From Nissolia schottii (taxonomy: Eukaryota; Streptophyta; Magnoliopsida; Fabales; Fabaceae): a DNA stretch of 64,000 nt. The position numbers and the translations under genes were made by a program. Shown here piece by piece: positions 9,601 through 20,766 of the stretch. Below the pieces are notes generated by a model, which did no database searches, was not told the origin of the DNA, and saw nothing but the letters and a program-made list of their open reading frames with translations. Position 1 is the first letter of the stretch. The number at the start of each line of letters is the position of its first letter. Location of the stretch: contig QANU01062480.1 of NCBI GenBank assembly GCA_003254905.1, positions 162,971 to 226,970 of the forward strand. Reading direction: 5' to 3'.

Positions 9601-11020
9601 GACACTGTTTGGTATATCGTATATGATAAGGCTTGATAGTACTAGACATGATAATATAAAGCCTAATAATATAGTATAAGAAATATGTTGTTTAAGTTTT
9701 TATACTATCTAGGGTCTTATGCGTCACATGTAACTATATATTCTATCTCATACTTGCTGTGTCATTTTTATAGAAGCTTCTATATGATAAAATTAATTTT
9801 ATGGACACAAATATACACATGCATAAATATGTTAAGAATTAACTTTTATAAGAAAAAATGATTAAAATTAATTTTGATTAAAAAATGATTAAAATTAATG
9901 ACGATGACATACAATATAAAAAGTTATTGTTATTAAAAATGATAAAATGATTAAAATATCATAAGTTTCCATAATATATTATTATTAAAAAAATATTTAA
10001 GTGTACACTATTATTATTACCATATTTATTTTGGCAGGTTATTATTGTTTTGATAATGTAGGTATAGTATGATTACTATATATTACTAATATTTATATAG
10101 TATTTTGTAAAAAAAAAAAAATAGTCAGACGCAAAACACACTGTTTTGCTTCTATTTCTTACTAAACAAAAAAAGGAAAAAAAGAGACTTGTGAGTAGCT
10201 GCAGTGAAAACGACCTGCGTCACACCAACGATGACGACCTAAACGGAGTAGCGACAACGACCTGCTTGCAGCCCCAGACGAATTGTTCTGTCACCGGCGA
10301 TACACGATTTCGACAATGGTGGGCGATGGCGCTTGATGGTAGGTGGAAGTGGGTGGTAGTACAGAGGGTGAGAAGATATGGTGAAAGATAAGAACAAAGA
10401 ATATCAATAGGGAATTTTTACAAAAATATGCACTCAAACTAAACATATGCCTATAATATGCACAGGGAAAATTTTTTACAAACATGAGTGACGGTATGAA
10501 ATCGTTATTGCCACAAGAAATGGCGATTTCAGTACCATTTTAAAAAAGCGACGATACTGAAATTGCCACAAGCAATGACGATTTCAGTATCATTTTTTTT
10601 TAAAAAAGGCGATGGTATTTAAATCGCCACAAGCAATGACAATTTCAGCACCATTTAAAAAAAAATTCAGGGTGTTAAAATCGCCATGGGGGTGGCGATT
10701 TCAGTATTTTTTCTCACACGTTTGTACATTCCATTTTGCATCCATGTTTTAAGTATTGAGTTTATATAGAACCATATTAATGTTAATGCCCCTATGAATA
10801 GAGAATGTTAGATTTAATTTGCAATTGGGTAACAAAATAATACTACTCGATGTAGTCAAACCTCCTAATGAACGATAACTTAATACTGTGATTGTAGGAT
10901 AAAAATAAATATGATTGTATAATACTATATTATCCTATGTTACACTAACCATATGATGAAATTTAATTTCGTAATATTAGCTAATATTATCAAGCCTTCT
11001 ACGACGAAACAAATGAGGCC
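9601..11020. mobile_element. PIF/Harbinger-like element, 1.4 kb, TAA duplication
   Basis: TAA flanks both ends (9598-9600 and 11021-11023). The left end GACACTGTTTGG and the right end (reverse complement) GGCCTCATTTGT are related, and both arms share AGGCTTGATA about 30-40 bp in. The interior contains palindrome cluster 2 and no recognisable transposase. An ORF near 10146-10391 is open by chance only. Boundaries rest on the TSD and on weak end similarity. Confidence 0.5.
10496..10704. repeat. Cluster 2 of TGGCGATTTCAG palindromes (4 units)
   Basis: Four units read (T)GAAATYGCCAC-AAGNAAT-GRCGATTTCAG, each followed by a 'ta(c/t)cattt' and A-rich spacer; the last is AAATCGCCATGGGGGTGGCGATTTCAG split over 10677-10704. 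It is the same motif as cluster 1, with shorter spacers. Confidence 0.75.
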
Positions 11021-12033
11021 TAATTTATCTATTTTTCAAACATGTACATATTTGATTTAATAATCAATTAAAATAAAAATAAACTTGATACAAGTTTGGT
11101 CCATACTAATAATTTATTTTTTGGTGTGGTTCTTAAATGGACTTATGCTTGTTATAACTAGTGATTTCATTGAAAGCTAACCAACTGGAAATGGTTACTA
11201 CGAAGGATTCTGACCGGTGGAGGGGTAGATTGTGATCAAGTGAAGCATCACTGAGTGAAGGGCCATTGAGTATAGCAGACGGGGCACCTATTTTTGAAGG
11301 GGGTGACAATATGATGAATCTCATATTGGAGAGGTTATCTTGAAAGGAAGACCTTATGAGAACTTGTACTCTTTTACTCCAATAGCTAGCTTTTAATATG
11401 TGATTTTCACAATAACTTATTTATGCTTGTTACATATGATGCTTTCATTAAGAGTACATATCCTCACAATTTTAGTTTTGGTAAACACAATTTTTGTTTT
11501 TGTAAATCAAAAATCAATGAGGATTGAAAAACAGCTTTATGGTGATTTTTGTTATGTAATATATAAGGACTAAAAAAAATGTGGACAAAGTCTAGATCGA
11601 AACTCATTCGAATCAACACCAGTGGATAACCCCTTATCTTGGAAGCTACAAAATAATGTAGATTTTTCCATGGTTAAGAATAATCAGACTAGACTTGGGG
11701 GTTTGGACTGGTCTGACCGAAAATCTAACCCTACGTCGATTCAAACTTCATCCAAAAATTACTTGTCCAGAGAACCAGGAAGAATTGGAGGAAACTACCG
11801 ATCTAACAAAAACCTGGCGATTCTTTTTTTTCTAAAAAAAATCCTAAAAAAAGGTTTTTTTAAAAACAAAACTTTTATGTACCACCTACACGTTTTGTTG
11901 AATAATATACTCCCACTAGACCAATAAAGTATAAATACTATATAATTTATATTGTTAAATAATTTTCATTGAATATTCAAACCTCTAATCCGACCAGTTC
12001 GATGTTCAGTCCGATTTTCTTGATCTTGAATTT
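11021..12033. other. Non-coding stretch
   Basis: No gene is recognised. An ORF at 11622-11927 has no family resemblance and runs into poly-T. Nothing else can be supported. Confidence 0.45.
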
Positions 12034-12440
12034 TGCAAAAGATGTTCAGCTCCGTGTAGGAATTGTTATCCGAGACATTAGTGGCAAGTTTATTGCAAGA
12101 AAATTTGTTCGTCACATAGGAGCTTTAGTTTAGAGGTTGATCAATGAGAGATCATTGCAGCTAGGGAAGGCATTTGATTTGCATGGGCATTGGGTTGCTT
12201 GAGAGCGATCCAATGGATACAATCAATAGGCTCAATGATGGTTTCCCAGACTACTCCCACACAGGGACAATTCTATCAAATAATTTTTTGTTTTGCTTTT
12301 TAGAAGATTTGAGGCTATTCATGTTCCTAGATCTTGTAATTCGGTCGCTTATGTTTCAGCAAATTTCACACTTCTCCACAATATTGTATCTTGGATTGAG
12401 GACCCTTTTAAGGTTTTGGTCCATATCTTAAACTCTGATT
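12034..12440 (+). pseudogene. RNase H-like domain relic (non-LTR retroelement / RVT_3 type)
   Basis: In pieces and across frames, the plus strand gives phrases typical of the plant RNase H-like domain at the C-terminus of LINE polyproteins: VGIVIRDISGKFIA, ESDPMDTINRLNDG, DYSHTGTILSN, FEAIHVPRSCNSVAYVSANF, and WIEDPFKVLV near the end. In this family the domain cleaves RNA in RNA-DNA hybrids. At least three in-frame stops and several frame changes break it, so it is dead. No RT domain or poly-A tail lies next to it. It could instead derive from a stand-alone RNase H-like host gene. Confidence 0.7.
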
Positions 12441-12728
12441 TGGTTAATCAATAAATTGAGTATTAGTCCCATAAAAGAAAAATTGTGGGATCCTCATAAT
12501 TATATTTGGAAGGATTGTAGCCTCGATTTTCCCCCTCTACAACAATGTTGATGACCTTTATTTAGTGATTAAAAAAAAAGTTGGACTATGCTAATTAGGG
12601 TATTTGCTAAGGAAATATAAAGAAAAAGTTCTAGTTTTTTTAATATGTTTATTATTTTGGAGATTTAATTAAAAACTTATATTTTTAATAAAAGTTTTTT
12701 TTTTAAATTTTTTAATAAGTGTCATTAA

Positions 12729-13088
12729 GGTTACGTTTGTTGTTGATACAGGACACAAATACATGGACAAGGAAACTCAAAATCCTGTTTGGTTATGAAG
12801 ACAAGTACAAAAACTTGTGTCTTAAGAAAGAAAATTAGTGTATTTTGCTGGGACAACTACAGAAATAGAGGTTTAGTAAAATCATGAATGTGTGAGAAGG
12901 ATACCCAGAGAGTATTTTAAGTCATCTGTCTTGTTTTTATGTCTTGTCACCACAGAATCAAACATGATACATATACAATAAATTGTGTCTTATATATCAT
13001 CACCAAACAAAATACAAGACTGACTTTTAGTCCGTCTCTGTCCTCATATCTCTATATTTTAGTGCTATCTCAACAACTAAACGCAGTT
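12729..13088. mobile_element. PIF/Harbinger (Tourist-like) MITE, 360 bp
   Basis: TAA flanks both sides (12726-12728 and 13089-13091). The ends GGTTACGTTTGTTG and (reverse complement) AACTGCGTTTAGTTG match each other. The interior is homologous to the MITE at 32257-32661 (shared 'gtgtct...agaaaattaatgta' and 'gtctctgtcc-catgtcttta' blocks). Two family members in one window make the call firm. No ORF. Confidence 0.72.
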
Positions 13089-13867
13089 TAAATTTAAATG
13101 TTCTTAGAGAACTTCTTAGTAAGATTCAAAAAATAATATGTTAAGACATGTGTCACATTAAAATGCCATGATTCCTTGCATTGTGATGGACGGAATCGGT
13201 GTTATTAAACCGCCTGGCTAGGTCGACCCAGAACTCAGTGATCAAGCCATGAAATTTACTCGAATCGGACCTGCAGGCAAGACCAGTCAATGCGGTCAAA
13301 ACCTAATCAAATCCAGTGTGAACCTAGCTACTGATTTTGGTGCACCTCACCAGGCCGCCGAACCATGCACCTGATGGCCAGGAAAACAAGAATAAGGAAC
13401 GGAGAAGCAAGTAACGTACAGTGGAAAAACCAAAAAAAGCAACAAAAACAAAGTTGTTACGGCGAAGCAAATTGCGTTCACACTCCTCCCAACAATGCAG
13501 CTAACTGACGAATGAGAGATCAGTGAGAGAGCAAAAGAGAAATTTGAGGAGGTGAGGAGCTCATGAGTCATGACATGAGGTGAGGCGGCGTGAATGAGGA
13601 TGATATAACTAATTTAGGATTCCTTTTGTTGTTATGGGAATGGATCAGTTTGACATCAAGAAAATTCATTTCTTCTTTTTTCTTTAAAGCTATAAAATAG
13701 CTGAGTTTCAAAATCAAGGATCAACTCACCTTTTTAGCTTACTAGTAGTAATTAATGGGATGGTGTTATATTAAAAAAATTAAAATCAATTTTTATTTTA
13801 GATGTGTATTTTCATAAATTAATTTAATCCATCAGAAAATATTTTATAATTTAAATGTATTGAATTT

Positions 13868-13871
<4 letters not shown>

Positions 13872-13905
<34 letters not shown>
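13872..13905. repeat. (TA)n microsatellite
   Basis: A dinucleotide TA run of about 34 bp. Confidence 0.95.
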
Positions 13906-13910
<5 letters not shown>

Positions 13911-13985
13911 CATGCATATAATTTTTTTTAAGTGTGTTGAATAGTTAAATATTTGTGTTATTTTATTATATTTATTTGAAATTTA

Positions 13986-13987
<2 letters not shown>

Positions 13988-14019
<32 letters not shown>

Positions 14020-14020
14020 A
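13988..14020. repeat. Compound (TA)n(TG)n microsatellite
   Basis: A TA run passes directly into a TG run. Confidence 0.9.
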
Positions 14021-14124
14021 ATTATGTCCGGTTCAGTGAGTAATCTAGTTGAACTATTGATCCAAATATCCCAGTAACTTGGTGGAGTGATCGGGTTGAC
14101 TACTGGACTAGGTTTGATAACTAT

Positions 14125-16959
14125 GGATGAAATAAACTTAAAAAAATGGGAATGAATCTTCTCATGTTAAATTTGGTTATTTTTTATCATGTTATGAAAG
14201 AGAAAGACACAAACATTTTAAATTGGGTTCTACTATTTTAAGAGAGCTCTAATTGTTTAAAATATTTGTGCCTTTATCTCTTATATTATGACTAAATATG
14301 ACCAAATTTAACGAATATTATTAATTCCAAAAACAAAAAGAAAAAAAAATAGGTGCAAGAGTTTGCTTCATGGGAAAACTTGTCCTTTCGAATAGGGATG
14401 CTGGATGCACCATCTTCTAAGAAGAATTCCATTTGGTAACATAGTTTATCCATTGGCAATTCATTTTGTACAGTGTAAAATCGCACTTGTTCTCCATCAA
14501 TGCCGGCTTTAAACTTTGGGTTTACTTTATGTCCCTTTGAAAACTGGTGTTAAACTCGTTCAACAAGGTAAATGGGACCATTAGCAATATTCTGTCGTGA
14601 ATCTATATTTTGTTATGGTTAATTTGTTGATTATTTTTTCAACAAATGGAAAAAAAAGCAGCTTACCCAATTAACAATGTCATCATTGATGTCATGGTTC
14701 CAAAATCTTGAATTGTGTTTCAAGCAGTTCACTTTTGGTCACATGATGTTCATCAAAGCAGGTGAAGTAATCATATGCTTAGGAGCCTTGGAGCCTAAAG
14801 CATCATAATTTTGGTGTTGACCCATGTTATTTTGTTGTCTGATTAAAAAAGATCATATAGTGACGACTGACGGCACATTCCCTCGTCCATTTAAGAGATT
14901 TTATTTTTCAACGAGATGTTTTTCTTATGCAGGGACACAAATATAAATAAACTATTTTTTAGTAACATTTTTTTAATAAACAAATATTTATTATATAAGT
15001 AAAATTATATATCTTTATAAAAAAAATCATTAAATTATTTTACATACATTATATAATTAAAATTTATGAAATCAAAATAAACTAATGTAAATAAAGTATA
15101 ATATATTCCTATAAAATTTATAATAAAATTGAAAAATTATAACCTCCCAAAAAATTTCATGTAAATCGGCTCTAAGCAAAGGTTGAATGTCGAATTATTT
15201 TAAAATTTTAAAAAATTTAAATATCCCAATATAAATGTGTGTGTGTTATTTATTATAATACTTTTAGTGAATATTTTACCATGAATAATACATTTTATGA
15301 AATATGTTCAACTAAATTGCATTCGTATTTTGATAATATTCTTTTTCTTAAAAACTTCAAGTAAAGAAATTAAAATAATATATACTTAAATAACTATAAC
15401 AAAAATTAATTAAAATATATTTTGGATAGAGAGAGAAATATTAGTAAACAGCTCATATAGTGTGTGATAATCTTTTCTTATTGATATTGATGCATTTATG
15501 ATATTTTATTAAATTAAATTACGTTTTTTTATTTCCGTTGAACTACAATTAAATTACGTTTTAATATTGATATAATGTGATATTGGGTGTATATGTAGAT
15601 AACATCTATTGTAATAAAATGCAGGTGATACAAAGTGCAGGAGAATAAAAAACACTTAGAATATGAGGTTTTGAGAAGTAAGGGACTCGACCACGGCCAA
15701 ATTATTAACGTTGTCATAATTAGGTTTGGTTTGATAAAAGATTTTGAGGGGTGTTTTTAATCTCAAAAGATATAAGCCAATGTTTTTGTATTGGGTAAAC
15801 AGATAAGTGGGGAGAATTTTTGCTGTTGTCTTTTAAGAATCAAAGATACTCTTGGGAGTCTAAAAAAAAACTTATTAAAATTTACTCAGGCTCTCAAAAA
15901 TTTGAAAAGATTCATGTAACCTTAAATTTTAATAAAAACTCAATATTGTCATTCAATAATTAAAGGAAAGTAAAAAAATATATAAATTATTTTTCAAAAT
16001 ATTTATGCATTTTATAGTCATTTTATATTTTAAGAACAATTTTACCAAGCATTATTTTTTTTGGTTTCTCCTTATTAAGAGCAACTTGCAAATTATTTTA
16101 CTAAACATTATTACTATGACTTTTCAATAGCAGCTTTTAGAGAGTCAATGTTAGAAGTTTTGACCAATGTATAATGTTACTATATTTTTTATTGCTCATG
16201 AGATATTTGCCGTCGACGACGACTAATCCTCCTTTAAGATCACTAAAGTAAGTATGTTTATCCCTACAAAGCATAATGTCATTGTGAAAAGTGGTTACCT
16301 ATAAAAGTGGGAAAAAACATCTAATAATGTTAGAAGAAAAAAAACATTTTTTAGTGGAAACCTTTGGAATCGAAATGTCTTTCTCTAGTGGTTGCCTACC
16401 ATAATCTCATTTAATTTAATACCTAAAATAAATTATTATTATTACACATATAAAAGAACTCCATTTGTTTTATTTTTTTGAAATTCCTGTCTCACTCTCC
16501 TCAAAATAGGCTTTGTGTTTTTTAGATAATATCAAAAAATTTAAATGGAACTGTGTTTAATAATGGTGTACAAAACATGATTGTTTCTGTATCATAATTT
16601 ATGTCATCGGCCAAAAATGTTTTTTTAACCCTAATTTATATATCAGCTAAAAGTCTATTTTACCCATAATTTATATTAAGAATTAAAATTATACTACAAT
16701 CAATTTATATTTAATATAAAGACCGGTGATGCAAAAAAAAAAATGATATGTCCAACAATTTTATAAAGACCCACAAAGATTTTCAGATTGAAATTTAGAA
16801 AGTACCATGCATTTTTTGATTAATTTAGATTATAAAAAAATACAAATAAATGTTTTTATTACTAAAAAAAATAATTAAGAGTTTGTTTGTTTCAACTTAT
16901 TTCGTTAAAAATCACTTCTCTCACTTTAAGAAAAACATTTTTCATGTATTTCTTTAAAT
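14125..16959. other. AT-rich non-coding region
   Basis: Very AT-rich throughout, with many A and T runs. No frame longer than chance has coding character, and no recognisable element ends were found. Nothing is annotated here. Confidence 0.6.
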
Positions 16960-16968
16960 TTTTAAAAA

Positions 16969-17266
16969 GGGTTAATTAAGTTTTTAGTCCCTGTAATATA
17001 AAAAAGTTTGGTTTTAGCCCCTCATGATAAGTTTTAGTCCCTGTAAAATGTGAAAATTTGATTTTGGTCCCTGTGAACAGTTGGTGATGGACGATAATGA
17101 CGTGTCAGTTAACCTATCATCAGGGACAATTTCTACATCACTGTCCATCACCAACTGTCCACAGGGACCAAAATCAAATTTTCACATTTTACAGGGACTA
17201 AAACTTACCATGAGGGACTAAAACCAAACTTTTTCATATTACAGGGATTAAAAACTTAATTAACCC
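16969..17266. mobile_element. Mutator-type foldback MITE, 298 bp, perfect 9-bp TSD
   Basis: The two arms of about 130 bp (GGGTTAATTAAGTTTTTAGT at the left; the right reads the same inward with one or two changes) are nearly perfect inverse copies. A 9-bp duplication TTTTAAAAA sits at 16960-16968 and 17267-17275, as expected for Mutator. The high arm identity argues for a recent insertion. No coding. Confidence 0.92.
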
Positions 17267-17287
17267 TTTTAAAAATGATGATAATTC

Positions 17288-17953
17288 TGTTGGGTTGGGC
17301 TCCCTTCCTATATGGAGAAAGACCCAATATTTGTAAACCCACTATTCTCACTTAATAGTGGAGAGGGGTCAGATTTTAGGGTTAAGAGAGAGCTGAGAAG
17401 ACAAAAGAAAGCATAGAAAATAAGGAGAAGAGAAGAGAAAAACGTTTTTCCCGTTTTTTGTCAGCGCAGCAATTTTGATCTGCTGCTACTGATTCGTTCA
17501 CCGTTGGATCGGGCTGAAATTTTTACAGCTGGTTTGAAACACGTGATACTTCAATCTGGATGGTGAGATCGTTGAAAAGTTGTTTGAGCAGTGAGAAATT
17601 GGCCGCGCACAGTAACAGCAATTTTGTTTTTCTGGTTTCTCTTGTTCTCTATTTCATCGTTCTTGCCTTGTCTTTTGGCTGATTATTGAGCACGATTTGT
17701 GTTATGATTGAGACTCTCTTGTATCCTTATTTTGATCATAGTGAAACTTGATTGACTGACTTGTGACCGTGGTTTTTACTTCTCACATTGAGAAGGTTTT
17801 CCACGTTAAAATCTTTGTGTCTTCTCCTGTGTGTTTTTGTTGTTGCCATTATTTGTTATTGCTCCTCATAGATTCTTGCAAGTTGGGAAAATTATTATCC
17901 GCTGCATATAGCTCTGCTTGAGTTGTCAATTTATTGTGTTGAATTTCCCATCA
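17288..17953 (+). mobile_element. Solo LTR, 666 bp, perfect 5-bp TSD
   Basis: The edges are TGTTGGG and CCCATCA, inverse of one another with one difference. AATTC is duplicated exactly at 17283-17287 and 17954-17958. No PBS, polypurine tract or coding lies beside it, so it is a single LTR left after recombination. Family unknown (copia-like by the TGTTGGG tip, an inference). A purine-rich stretch, GAGAAGAGAAGAGAAAAACG, lies near 17423. It lies only 16 bp beyond the Mutator MITE target site. It is a fossil. Confidence 0.85.
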
Positions 17954-17958
17954 AATTC

Positions 17959-19179
17959 AAAAGAAATATGTTTTCAATTTTTCAGTAGAATACTAAACAA
18001 GATAACTTCATAGAAAAAAAAACTATTTTTCACTTTTTTTTAGATCTTTAACAGAATCAACTTTAAACTTTTTTAATCATTTTTTAAAAAAAATTTAAAA
18101 TAAATGGACCCTTAAAATCACAAAAAAACCACATTTAATATGAAAAGTGATGACAAATTAAAAATATAAAATTGTTAAAGTAATATTTTTGGAACAAATT
18201 TTTAAAAAATTTGTGTCAGAGACGTTTTTCCACTTATGGAAATTGGCTAAATAACTATGGTGGGATGATGGTAACATTGGGGTTTTTGTCTTCATCATTT
18301 TCTCTAAACACGTTTTTGTTCCAGTTGTCTTTATAATTTCCATCCCTAAACGTTTACCAATCGTTACCAAAGTGTCGGAGAACAAAACTTTCCAAAGTAA
18401 TTATTTTATGTTTGGGGTTAGACCACAAAATAAATAATACTTCAACCTCTTAACATGGAAAACTCACTTAAAAAAATAGTTAAAATATCATTTATTGTAA
18501 CTTGAAATATATTCAACATGACGTTTTAATAAGAGATAGGAATCTCTCTTCGGAATGAATAGAGACCACAACTGCAACTACAATGTAATACAAGGCTTGA
18601 TTAGTTGGTTTAGCAATGTTTGGCAGCTATGCCGAGCTTTCATTTGATTAGTTGTGGGGTTGAGTGAGATTAATGCAGCTAGTAAACGACAATTTGAGAA
18701 TCACTTTTGAGTTGTCAAAGTCCAACGACAACGCCCTCAACGCTCCCAAAAAAATAGGGTTCACATTGGGCTGGGCCCATAACCCAGTATGCGACAAAAT
18801 GAGTGTCAAACAAACCTGCTTCACCTTTCGACCAAAAAAAAAAAACAAAACCTCCTTCACCCATTTGTTCATTCGATTAACATCGTGCCATGATAATACC
18901 AGTTTAAATCACACATGTTTTCCTTGAAGTTTCTTTAAAAGATAAAAAGGTTGGCTATGAGAATTGATGAAAATAAAATATCAATATTTGTATACTTTAT
19001 TTTAAGTTATATTATGATTACAAAAATTATTAATTAATGTAAAAAAAAAAAAAAAAAGAGGCTTGTTGGTGGCTGTTGGTTCCTTGGTGGTGGTTGAGAA
19101 AGGCAAAAGAAAGAATGAGGGAAAGGAACAGAGGGTTGATACAAATACAACTACCTATGTTGGGATTGGGGCCCCTAGT
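17959..19179. other. Non-coding spacer
   Basis: Mostly AT-rich. The short ORFs here (for example 18664-18927) show no family resemblance. No gene or element is supported. Confidence 0.5.
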
Positions 19180-19470
19180 GTCACTTACCACACGTGGCCT
19201 CTTAGAAGGATGGACAAAAGAAACTATTAATGAAGAGGGTCCCATATTTGCGGCTTGGCTTGGCTGACCAGCCACTCCTTTGCGATGTAACATTTCCTGA
19301 TTCCCCTTCTCTTCTGTCACTGTTTTGCAACCAATCCAAACTTAGCACAAGGGTCCAATTCCTCTTCTCCAGTTCTTATCATCGCAATGCAGCATCTCCA
19401 GAGAACTCGAGAGTTAATAAGCTGCCTACCCCACCACTCACTCACGACAAGGAAATATATATAAGCCGAC
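19180..19470 (+). promoter_or_regulatory. Promoter-like segment without a following gene
   Basis: Less AT-rich than its surroundings. In order it carries a G-box/ABRE-type CACGTGGC (19191-19198), a CCAAT box (19331-19335) and a TATA-like run, atatatataag (19455-19465), spaced as in a plant core promoter. No coding exon with a start codon follows; within 60 bp the sequence returns to AT-rich spacer. It may be the promoter of a gene that has been lost, or chance. The individual motifs are visible; the function is inference. Confidence 0.35.
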
Positions 19471-20766
19471 AGTGGAATGAGGTAACCGCCACACTTTCAA
19501 AATGTAAAGTTCATCGTAATAAAACTTAAAATAGATCTCACACATTTATAAATATAATTGTTATGAAATGATTGTCAAAATAACATTACTCATTTTATTC
19601 CGCGGACTACTACTATTACCCCCCAACTTTTTACACCGGCAATAGCAGGACAGGAGTGCTTTTTTACAATTTTGAAACACCTTGAGTATTCAACTTCTCG
19701 ATATGTCGTTATTTCCAAATGTCTTCTGTAGAAAACCATTTTATTTATCAGTAAAAATTAGAGTGCCACTTTAGTGGACCATAGTGGAGTCGATTTCGTA
19801 TAAAGGATATAGTAATCATTTATAAGCCTCGATTCAACTAATTTTTTTGGGTATACCTCGATTCAACTTTTTAATCATCGAGATTAAGCATGCAACACTC
19901 ATTACCTTGCACAAGTAAAGCATTCTTCTGAGCATAAGCCAAAATCACAAAATCGAATCCCAATCCCAATTGCTAACGGTGTCGATTTAAAGTTCCAAGT
20001 TTATTTCTCAAAGTGAGTACATTTTTTTTTTCTTTTTGTATTCAAAAGTGAGTAATTTACCTCACATAAAAAATGGCTAAGTGAGGCTCGTATTTTCAAA
20101 TAGTAATGTGCACTTAAACATCACTCACAAGTCAATGACTTTTAAGGGTCAAGAAGAATCCAAATCCACGAACCTCTACTGGTTTCATATTAAACTTGCA
20201 TAAAGATGGGCCTCCACCACTACTCATCGAAAAAAAATGGGCTTTCACCAGGTACACACAAACGATCAAAGGCCTCCATTTTCAGCGCAACCTTAAGCAA
20301 AGGCCTAGAGCATCTACTGAGTTTAAAGTCTAAAAGTATTGGCCCATCACTAAACGAGGTTCAAAAGCAAAGATTGATTTTCTTTTTCTTTCTTTCTTTC
20401 TTTCAAAAGAAGCACAACAGAAGCGGGAAAAAAACAAAGGAATGCCAATTATAACATTTATCCCAGGTATGATATACCACAAAAAATCACCCTAGTTAAG
20501 AAAGTGCCAAAATTATCATACAATAGATAATGTCTAGTCAAATCTTGCGATTAAACACGGAGAATGCAGTGATATCACTGGAGATATTTTATGAAACAAC
20601 AAACACATATTGTCCATAAAGAGATGTCCATTCTACTTGATGTAAATACCAAAAAGAGATCAACCTGATGAAAAAGATGGGGGTATCCAGAGCCAATGGC
20701 TTGTCACAGTGCCGCTATGCTAAACATTTAGGATTTTATCATCTTACCCTGCTGCTTTGAAACTAA
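19471..20766. other. Spacer and probable 3' UTR of the minus-strand gene
   Basis: 19471-20150 shows nothing recognisable. The 300 bp or so just below the stop codon at 20767 probably include the 3' UTR of the mS41-like gene. The ORF at 20206-20454 is not coding in character. Confidence 0.45.

Larger units (their letters stand above)
13199..14124. mobile_element. Possible terminal-inverted-repeat element, degenerate
   Basis: The left end GTGTTATTAAACC...GGTCGACCC resembles the reverse complement of the right end, TAGTTATCAAACC...AGTCAACCC, over about 45 bp, with an AGTGATC-like block in both arms. No target duplication was found and no coding is present. The interior has two microsatellites. 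Confidence 0.4.

Noticed and set aside
6961-10704. CRISPR-like array
   Set aside because: The palindromes are few, spacers are unequal and T/A-rich, and the genome is a plant nuclear one.
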